Shown one piece after another: positions 55,801 to 64,000 of a stretch of DNA of 64,000 nucleotides; the first letter of the stretch is position 1; each line of letters begins with the position of its first letter. The DNA lies in contig CM030832.1 in assembly GCA_018105865.1 (NCBI GenBank), positions 10,318,156 through 10,382,155 of the forward strand. The letters run 5' to 3'. The notes under the pieces were generated by a model. The model saw only the letters and a program-made list of their open reading frames with translations, searched no databases and had not been told where the DNA came from. The translations under genes and the position numbers were made by a program. Source of the DNA: Metaphire vulgaris. Taxonomy: Eukaryota; Annelida; Clitellata; Crassiclitellata; Megascolecidae.

Positions 55801-58800
55801 ACTTTAGCTCCAGTTATGTTACTGCGCTATATAATTTGTCGTAGATAATAATAATAATAATAATAATAGTAATAATAATAATAATAATAACATGTGACTG
55901 AAAATGTTTGTAGGCTTGAACATTGATTGTCCGAATGAAAAGGGACAGACTGCACTATATCTGTCGTCTTTAGAAGGCCATGAAGGAATCGTTGAACTCC
56001 TTCTTAGACATGGTGCTGATCCTAATAAGTAAGAATATGCTTCTTTAATCTAATAAAATCTAAACCTAAAAAGGTGTGTATAATATGCAATTTGAAATTA
56101 TATTTCACTTTAAATTAAATGAACAATAAACAGAGATCTCATTTGTTGTTATGTGTGACAGGTTTGCTTTATATTGCAGTGATGTTGTGTTTTTTATTTG
56201 CAAAATTTCATACCAAGCAGTTAAGAAAAGATGCAATGACACCAAACTCTTTATTCCTATTCATGGGATTATGTAATACTATGTAATTTCCAAAATCAAC
56301 ATGTTGTATACTGGTACTGACATTTAAAACCTAAATCTTCAATTTTCTTAGGCCTTGGTAAAAATATCCTTGTCATAAGCTTAAGATACTATGCAAAATA
56401 TATTACTGTCTATTTATTCTGCACTGGTTAACATGTGAGTGCTTGGAAATCAAGCCAAGGTTGACAGCTCATGGCCACAGCGGTTCCACGACGAGTTGTC
56501 TACAGACTTTTCATCTACGACACTTCGCCTACAGACAATAGGTCTACTACGACAATTGGTCTACCGACAATAGGTCTAACGCGCAATTGGTCGACCGACG
56601 CTTGGTCTACTGACATCGAATGTTTGCATTGGACATCGAATGTCCTAAATGATCATTGAATGACATGGAAAACAAATAATTTAAATTTCAATGGAAATAG
56701 AATCAAAACCAACACATCTAAACAATTTCTTCTTAGCTGCACATGGACTGGGGAAACTGCTAAGGCGTGATTAAAAGGAACTAAATTTGAGTGTTTGTAT
56801 CAGATAAACATCATTATTGTAGTTGTATCAATTTAATAATAATAGCAAAGGCTCTACTATGCAACAGGCTACCGATATCTAGCATTCGAATTGGATCATC
56901 AGTATTTCAGTCACATCAACTTTGTAGACTAGTTGTTAGAGTAATAAAGTAAAAACATAAAATGAGTCTAATAATGAAAAACATAAACTGTGTGACTTAT
57001 GTCAGATGATGAATCAAACTCTATTGTATTTTGAATTTCAGGCACATCTTGTGTTTTAAGTGCATGGTTTTATTACTAACATGGTTTATTACAAAGATGC
57101 AAATTATGCTTGCATAATAATATAACATTAAAAAAAGTCTCCTGCAAGATAAAATCTAAATCCAAAATCTTGTAATAAATTAAAACATGCTGAACAGTCT
57201 TGACTTACAACAAAAATGTAAAACTGAAATTGATTTACAGCAAATGTATGTATTGGATGGTGGAGTATTTGTTTTGCATTATAGGAGATCTTATGATGGT
57301 GATACTGCTGTTCATGCAGCAGCCAATGGTGGCAACACTCGCATTCTGAATTTGCTGGTTGAAGCTGGTGGAGATCTCCGACTTCACGACAGACAGGGTC
57401 TGACAGCTCGTGACTGGGCCAAGAAATTAAGTGACACTAAAAAGCGCAAGGGCATAATTGACTTCATTGAGAAGAGACGCAGCACAGCACTTACTCACTC
57501 TGGGGTTGACCTTCTGAATTTGAGTCTTCACTCACAGTAGGCAGTTTATTCTTGACAACTTCTGCTAATTTATTAGTTTGTAGTCTAACACTAAAGGTAA
57601 AGGTAAGTTCTGTGCTCGAGTCTGAGCATTGGGTTCTGGCACATATCTCCTGCCTGGGCAATCAGCGACGTAGATGATATAAGCCATTAATCTGGGGTAG
57701 GTTGCCATTACTGTCCCCAGACCCACGTTTTACTTTTGCAGCTTAACGCTGCTCCTAAGTTTACCACCGCCCTCTAGCGAGTAAGGCTGAGTCAACCTTA
57801 GGCTCCTGTGGGGATTGAACCTGCGACCTTCTGCTCCGTCATCCAGTGTTGTTGCACACAAATTGTTAAAATCCTCATTATTTAGCATGTTTAACTAGAT
57901 GACATTATGCTTTTTTATAATTTTGCTCCTGTTGTGAAACTATCTCTTGATGTAGTCTCTTTAAACATTCAAGATCAAAATACATTTTAACAGATTAACT
58001 ACAGTTCAGAGGTCAGTCAAACTGGAAGCCCAAGAAGTTTATAAGAATCATTTACATATATAGAACTGTAGAGGTTTATATATATACCATCTAGCGAATG
58101 GATAGATACTAAAGCGATTTATAGCATAAGATGTCTCTGATACGACACGCCCGACCGTTGAACCGCTAAAAGTGACTTGAAATCCCATACGTCAAGCCCG
58201 AATACGGAAAGATGGTGGCTGACGTATGGGGTACGTCGCGCCCGTTAACGGGGTTAATATAAGGGGGTTAAGGGCTAATAAACATATTTGAAATCTCACA
58301 ATTCCCATGACTTACGTCACGTTATGTGCTATATCTAATAATTAAATAAATAATTTATATATTTTAAAGTGAAATATTTTTGCTTAATATGTAGGAGTGG
58401 AAGTAAGTCATTGAGTACGTTTAGAAGAGCAAGAAATAAGTCTTTGATTGGTTCCACTTCAGTTCATTCTGATGGTTTTGGACAAGTAAATACATGATTT
58501 CAGGATTTGTACTGTATTGTTGGTTTTGTTCATAACATGTGAATATATTACAATTCATACCCAGATGGATGAAATAAAAAAATTGTTGCAATAACATTAG
58601 CTACAGAAGGAAAATAGGATTTGAATATTTATTAATTAGCTTTAGAAGCTGATAAATAATTACCTGAATGATGATGTTCATGTTTTTTTTACCAGCAATG
58701 TTAAGTAAAATGTAATAAGGAAGAAGTGTTTAATTTTTTTCTATTTTGTCATTTTAAATGCTGCATTACATTAGAAATGCAAGAACATTTGTTAATATTA

Positions 58801-61800
58801 GAATTTTACAAATAGAAAATATAAAGCTTAGACTGATGTAATTGTGCTGTAATTGGATATTGAGGTATAGGGTTTTAAGCTGCTTATTTTATGGCAATGA
58901 TAGTTAAGTGAGTGGGAGTGTTGGAACTTGGAAGTGAATAATGTTTTCAACAGATGTTTGTGGAAAAAGGTGCTTCCATAGGTGCTCTGGCAACTATTCT
59001 GGTTGCCCAAGAAGGAACATTGAGGCATGATCCTTTTGGTTACACTTATGACAATGGTCCTTTCATGGTAATGGAAAGGTAAAATTGTTTAATTACCAAA
59101 CTAAGCAATGTTTTTAGAATCAATTAACTAAGCTTCCATTTTTTTGTCCTGGCTATTATGATATTTAGAAGGTGCTAAAATTATTTATACTGATATTTTT
59201 ATACTAAAATAGACTTTCTTAGCCTTATTTGACTAGTCTTTAATTATATAAATCACTTTCTGATATTATAGTGAAGCTGTTGACTTACCTCTTTCTGTTT
59301 TTAAGCATGCTTTGCTTGAGAATGTGAATGATCTGTCGCAAAATTCTGCTTAGTGTGCAGAGTTGATGGATATAATTTAGTTATATATTTTCATAAATAT
59401 TTTTAAAAATTTTTTCAAAGCCATAAAAATGTTGCATTAGAAAATGATAGTTGTCTTGGAAACTATGGTAGTGAATACTAGATCTATGTATTCAGAGTTT
59501 CAATGACTGACTACGTATGACTTGAATGAATGATCCAATTGACACTTTATGGAATATTGGCTTCAGCTCAGTGAAAAGGCAAAGATTGTCATTGGTGAAA
59601 AGAAATGATTTCAATTTTGGCGTTGAGCCCTGTGGCTTGGTGTCATTATTTTAGGCAACATATTGTGCTATTAAAAGTGACAATTATATGTACATTCAGA
59701 TTCAGCTGGATTATAAGATGTCATGCTTCTTAACCCTTTCACCGATAAGGCCGATATTTCAGATCTCATGGTCAAAGGGTTAACTGTGTTAAGTTTTTAT
59801 TTCAGCATGCTGTGGAATAAAGAGCCTGTGACTGCAAAAAGACTTCACCTTGAGCCACGTGACGGAGGTCATGTGGATTTGTTGATATCTGAACTGTCTT
59901 ACATGTCGTAAGTCCTAATTATGTCTTTTGTGAAAATGTGTTTAGCAGTTGTATATTGGTTGATGGATTATGCTAGGTGAATTGAATTTGCAGTTATTCT
60001 GTAGATAGCAAAATACAAATGCGCTGTTGCCTAGCACAGGTCTTCTGTGAACTGTGGGGTCCATCAATTCTTTGGGGTCTTGTGAAACTATTGACTAAAA
60101 GTTGTTCATCAAGCACTTCTAAAAATTGTGTAAATAGAGAAGCCCAATGGACAGTGGAGTGCTTCAAAATTGAGTAGCATTAACTGCTTTCCGGTACTGT
60201 GCAGGTTAAAACTTCTGCAAGTGACACTATGTGATTGAGTCACAAAACCATGTAAGCTGAAGTTTATCCACATTCTGATGGAGACTGACCATGGACCTTC
60301 TTGTGGAGTCTGGCAGCTGCTGTCTGCCTATCATTATCAATCAATATATATTTCATCCTGCAGATGATGTTGCAAGGATTGGTGAAACAGCCACTTGACT
60401 AATCTGGACTCTTGACTTAAGATATTATATGACTGTATGCCATAAGTCAGATGGTCTTTATCTTGGTCAGCTGTATTTATGTGGCAGGGCAAGATTGATC
60501 TATGCATTTCAACTTTGAGAAGGGTTATACTTAACTATGATCAACCATAGAGATGTTCATTAAAAGTAAATGTGGTAAAGGTACAATTTTAGCAAGTTGA
60601 TCTATGGATGTCATTATAGCATAATTGAATTAATTCAAATCTGAGTCTCTGTATGTCAGTCTGATTGGCTTCAATGTCTGCATTATATCATTTTGTAATG
60701 TTAACTTTTTGGTTTTACTGACTTGAAATGTGTTGAAATGAGCCTGACATTTAAAGTATTCAGTAGGGTTAGGAAGGTAGGGCAGATGCTTATCAGCCTC
60801 TGATAGACACATCATATTTTGATAAATGCCTCTGTAAATAAATTAACTATTGCTACTATCTGTGCAAGACAGCTTCAAAATTGCCACTGGACAGTAGTTA
60901 TGAATGCCATAAATTCTGCTTGATTGCTCAACAGCTTGCTGTACCAGACCCTGAAGCTAATCTTGGAGACAAACTTACTTGAGTTTTGGATGGACTCTTA
61001 GCAGAATTTTCAAAGTTCACTGTTTAATGATGGGTAGATTGTTGCCTGGGGCAGAGGGCCTACTGCATCAAATTTGCATTGGCCTTAGAAGGGTTACATG
61101 CAGAACTTCTCTAAATCAATGCATCTTGTATAAGATTTTGAAGTACCGGTAGAGCAGACAGCTTGATAATTGATTTGGGATATGAAAATGCATTTGAAGT
61201 TTTTGTTGATATGTCTACAAAAAACAAATTAAATTTTATTATATTGCTTTCACTTTTTCCGTTACTGCTTAGACGTTTGTCGCATCCATCAATTCTCCTG
61301 CTGATGGGAACTTGTCGTATTAACAAGCTAGAAGGACTTGTTATAATCTATGAACGTGTTGGACTTGGCTCACTCTTCTCATCTTTGTATATGAAGGTTC
61401 AGTTTTTACTTTTTATGCCTTTAGTGCTTTTTATTTTATTCTTAATTTTAAGTATTATCAATGTTTACACGTCTCATTTCTTTAGGATATCCAGTTTTAT
61501 GCAGAGTTAAGCTACTATTGTAGAAGTTGCTTTGTGGCAGTAATGGGAAACATTCATTTCTTTGTCCATGTACAGTGCATGTTCCCATTGGCACAAAATG
61601 AACCTTGGTAGGTCTGTGTAGGGTGTAAATTGTGGTTTGATAGCAGTCATTAACAGTGAAGCTGATTGATGCAGTGGCTTTACAAGACTGTTCTAAATGC
61701 TTAATGTATATTCAGACACCAACCATGAATACTAACAATTACTCAGTTATAAGAACTAACTTCAGTTGAAAAAATGCTAAATTTATTTATAAAGTTGCTG

Positions 61801-62443
61801 ATTGGAATTGTCTAACTTTCATAAAGTATGGTAATTATAATATTAAGTAAAAAAAGGGTAACGGTAGGTCCCGTACTCGAGTCCGAGCGTTGGGTTCCAG
61901 TGCTTATCTCCAACCTGGGCAATCAGCGACATAGGTGGTGTAAGCCATTAATTTGGGGCAGGTTGCCATTACTTTCCTCAGACTCACATTTTACCTCGCA
62001 GCTGAACGCTGCTCCACCACCCTCTAGTGAGTAAGGCTGAGTCTACCTTAGGGCTCCTGTAGGAATCGAACCCGCGACCTTCTGCTCTGTCGTCTAGTGT
62101 TGTTACCACTCTGCTAACTTCCAGCCCCTAAAGTAAAGCACAATTGCTATTAACAATTATAGTTTGAAATAACCTAAAAATGTTGAAATATGAAAAGTCC
62201 TTGCAAAATTGTGTTCCTCAATGTCTTTGAATTTATTTGCATATTATATAGCACACTGTTTTAATTGAATTAGATGGAGACGTACAGTCGTAGTGAAATA
62301 GCCACCATTTTGCAGCAAATAGCGAACGCATTGCTTTATCTCCATCGTCAAAATCTTTGTCACTGCTGGGTATCCTCTCATTCAATTCAACTCACTGGAC
62401 CAAGGTCTGCAAAGCTGTCAAATTTTGAATACATGATTGATGG
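52854..62443 (+). CDS. TEX14: TEX14-like ankyrin-repeat pseudokinase, 5' part (8 exons, truncated by window edge)
   Basis: Exons: 52854-53004, 55914-56028, 57285-57536, 58395-58485, 58954-59078, 59806-59907, 61273-61396, 62274-62443; 1130 nt, 376 codons, all phases consistent. The last exon ends in phase 2 with a GTAAGT donor, so the gene continues past 64000 (mammalian TEX14 is about 1500 aa). Domains: ankyrin repeats at about residues 30-125 (GQTALYLSSLEGHEGIVELL; DGDTAVHAAANGGNTRI; GGDLRLHDRQGLTARDW), a linker, then a kinase-like domain from about 235 (GPFMVMER, VTAKRLHL, LSHPSILLLMG, IIYERVGLGSLFSSL, ALLYLHRQNLCH, LSNFEYM). In mammals TEX14 keeps germ-cell bridges open at midbodies and is catalytically dead. 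Here the beta-3 lysine (Lys256) remains, but HRD reads HCW (350-352) and DFG reads NFE (370-372). The chosen Met has A at -3. An in-frame Met at 52770 would add 28 residues, but an acceptor-like ttgttttag lies between. Other ankyrin-kinase families are less likely, given the GGDLRLHD and FEYM matches. Confidence 0.86.
53130..53662. mobile_element. piggyBac-like TTAA MITE, 533 bp
   Basis: TTAA then CCCGTTAACGGGGG at the left; CCTGGTAACGGG then TTAA at the right (inverted repeat CCCGTTA with a following C-rich block). Internal palindromic acgttttaaaacgt and gcgacgtttataaac lie near the right end. It lies in TEX14 intron 1, 126 bp after the exon. Related ends (cgttaacggggttaa) at 58235-58256 belong to a less complete copy. 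Confidence 0.68.
54602..55154. mobile_element. TACCGTATT-ended MITE, copy 2
   Basis: Starts TACCGTATTATCTTGCTTAT and ends CCAGAGATAATACGGTA; the inverted repeat TACCGTATTATCT is perfect over 13 bp. Subterminal gtgttatacatag repeats resemble those of the element at 14174. There is no GC minisatellite in this copy. TEX14 intron 1. Confidence 0.8.
55848..55890 (+). repeat. (AAT)n microsatellite after a LINE/SINE-like 3' end
   Basis: taataataataata with one tag interruption, directly after actgcgctatataatttgtc, a motif like the gcactatataaatgtaag end at 23500. It ends 23 bp before TEX14 exon 2, overlapping the region where a branch point is expected. Confidence 0.9.
56490..56640 (+). repeat. Degenerate ggtctac-gacaat array
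   Basis: Imperfect units such as ctacagacaataggtctac, gacaattggtctaccgaca and caattggtcgaccgacgctt repeat about six times. TEX14 intron 2. Unit style resembles the arms of the foldback at 4681-5200. Confidence 0.7.
57598..57855 (-). mobile_element. SINE C, tRNA-headed, reversed
   Basis: The reverse complement opens with a tRNA-like head (box B ggttcaatcccc, from gattgaacctgcgacc) and carries the shared core (gcagcgttaagctgcaaaagt, gtgggtctggggacagtaat). It ends in a ctcagactcgagcacagaac tail. TEX14 intron 3, 60 bp after exon 3. Confidence 0.8.
59730..59783. mobile_element. Minimal piggyBac-like TTAA MITE
   Basis: TTAACCCTTTCACC at the left and GTCAAAGGGTTAA at the right, 54 bp in all. TTAA plus CCCTTT ends is the pattern of piggyBac MITEs. 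It ends 22 bp before TEX14 exon 6 and probably supplies part of the sequence upstream of its acceptor. Confidence 0.7.
61858..62128 (-). mobile_element. SINE C, tRNA-headed, reversed, copy 2
   Basis: The reverse complement starts ggggctggaagttagcagag (box A region tagcagagtggtaac) with box B gcgggttcgattcctac, then the shared core and the tail. It is nearly collinear with 57598-57855, lacking only a few bases (ctcc-accaccc versus ctcctaagtttaccaccgccc). TEX14 intron 7. Confidence 0.83.
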
Positions 62444-63086
62444 GTAAGTGTAAACTTTTTGGAAATGAGTGATTTTGCAAATTAATTAAATAAAAATTTA
62501 GTATTTTTAGTTTTATTAATTATTATTTATTATTTTTATAGAAACTATGTAATTAACTCTCTGTCAGAAATCAATATATGTAGATGCTTTTCTTATTGAC
62601 TGTAGAGATTGCAGTATGACTTGTTGTTATGATTTGTTGAACCATACCTTTCTCTTTGCAGTTGCATATTAGACGACTAAATAAATTGCATGTAGGTATA
62701 ATAATGGCAATAGTTTTCAATTAAATTAAACTGTGATCATATGTGTGTGTGTACCGGTAGATATTTTGATAGTGTGAGAGTTTTAAAGTCTTTAATATTG
62801 GAAATGTCCTCATTTCTGAAATTTTGACCTTTCAGTTTTTGGAAAACAGTTGTGTATTGACAATGAATCTGCAATGCACTTAAAATTTCATCAATTTGCA
62901 CTCATGGCATCTATTGCACCACATCAGACAAGTGGTGTACCACTTCAAGATCTTTAAAAGTTCCCAACTTGACTTGATCACAGCTTTAAACTGATTGTGT
63001 AAATGTATTATGGAAAGAACTGTTCAATGAGTAGATCCATGATCACATGTTTCTTATCTGATTTGCATGGTATGCATAGTTAGTTA

Positions 63087-63196
<110 letters not shown>

Positions 63197-63239
63197 TGAT
63201 TTTAAGTGGTTTAGAAGGCTAAGTAAGCCTGTGTGAAAA

Positions 63240-64000
63240 CCACTGATGTAACCATCTGCATTCAATAACCTAGTTTATCTAGATAGCCTTTGAATCCGTT
63301 TACTGTTTCAACTGTCACTCCCACCTCGTCCAAACTGTTCCATTTGTCCACAACCCTTGCACTAAAAAAGTTTTCTTTCTTGGACCAACCCTCTGCTTAA
63401 ACAATTTGCACTTGTGGCCTCTTGTGCTGCTATAGTGTGCCAATGTAAAGAATCGATCATATGGCACATCTACTTTCCCAGTCATTATTTTGTATGTTTC
63501 TATCAAATCCCCTCTCTCTCTTCTCCTTTCTAATGTTGTCAGTCCACAATATTGAAGTCTTTTTTCATAGCTTAAATTATGGCACCCATTGACCATCTTC
63601 GTTGCTCGTCTTTGCACTTTTTCTAAAAGTTCTGTATCTTTTTTCAAGAATGGATTCCAAGCCTGAACACAGTATTCTAGATGAGGCCTTACTAATGACT
63701 TATAAAGTTTAATGATCTTATCTCTTTGTCACGACTCACAATTGTCCTTTTCACCATTCCCAACATTTGGTTTCCCTTTTTTGCTGCCTCCATGCATTGG
63801 TGAGATGGATTCATACTTCTATGGATGATTATCCCCAAGTCTCTTTCTTTTTCTGTTGTGGTTAGAACCTTCCCCCCTAAAGAATATTCATTACCATTAT
63901 TAGACTTCCCAACATGCATTACAGAACATTTATCAATATTGAAAAGCATCTGCCAGTCCACAGACCACTGAAACAATTTCCTTAGATCTTCTTGTAAAAT
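63240..64000 (-). mobile_element. CR1/L2-clade non-LTR retrotransposon, C-terminal part
   Basis: The minus strand reads in order FQWSVDWQMLFNIDKCSVMH, ERDLGIIIHRSM, then after a frameshift near 63720 LYKSLVRPHLEYCVQAWNPF. Next come ELLEKVQRRATKMVNGC, LSYEKRLQYCGLTTLERRR and RGDLIETYKIMTGK. After a second shift it ends FSARVVDKWNSL. This is the classic order of CR1/L2 RT C-termini. It continues beyond the right edge, two frameshifts show it is dead, and the 3' tail is the (TAA)n run. Confidence 0.92.

Overview
This is nuclear DNA of an animal, almost certainly an invertebrate or a basal chordate. The evidence is three intron-rich genes for metazoan proteins with long AT-rich introns and GT-AG splice sites, and a dense layer of DNA transposons, tRNA- and 5S-rRNA-headed SINEs and non-LTR retrotransposon fragments. 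The species cannot be named from this sequence. All percentages, alignments and copy numbers outside the window are left open because nothing could be computed. Comparisons to human proteins and to SPIN transposons are from memory.

Layout: 1-871 is repeat-rich flank ending in a long (ACT)n(GCT)n(ACC)n tract. 872-22391 (+) is a complete 21-exon PDXDC1 homologue (861 aa by my splicing), a PLP-decarboxylase-like protein whose PLP-lysine motif is lost. 22392-26432 is the gap between the two convergent 3' ends. 46983-26433 (-) is a complete 21-exon CTR9 homologue (1203 aa), the TPR scaffold of the Paf1 transcription-elongation complex, with an unusual RS-rich C-terminal tail of 18-residue repeats. 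46984-52853 is an upstream gap filled with nested hAT transposons. 52854-62443 (+) holds the first eight recognised coding exons of a TEX14-like ankyrin/pseudokinase gene that runs off the right edge.

The three genes are not an operon and have unrelated jobs: CTR9 in transcription elongation, TEX14 in germ-cell intercellular bridges (in mammals), PDXDC1 unknown. PDXDC1 and CTR9 are convergent. CTR9 and TEX14 are divergent, with about 5.9 kb between start codons.

The accessory content is the richest part. It includes several hAT elements with intact 8-bp target duplications, one with a SPIN-like hAT MITE and a reverse-transcriptase fragment nested inside. There are TTAA-flanked piggyBac-like MITEs (one inside a recent ~375-bp triplication), two Helitron-like elements, a large foldback repeat, and 5S-rRNA-derived SINEs sharing a core with tRNA-headed SINEs. 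Non-LTR 3' ends with trinucleotide-repeat tails are also common. I found no convincing previously undescribed multi-gene system. The most interesting items are the SPIN-like element, the nested hAT, the RS tail on CTR9, and the two degenerate-enzyme genes.
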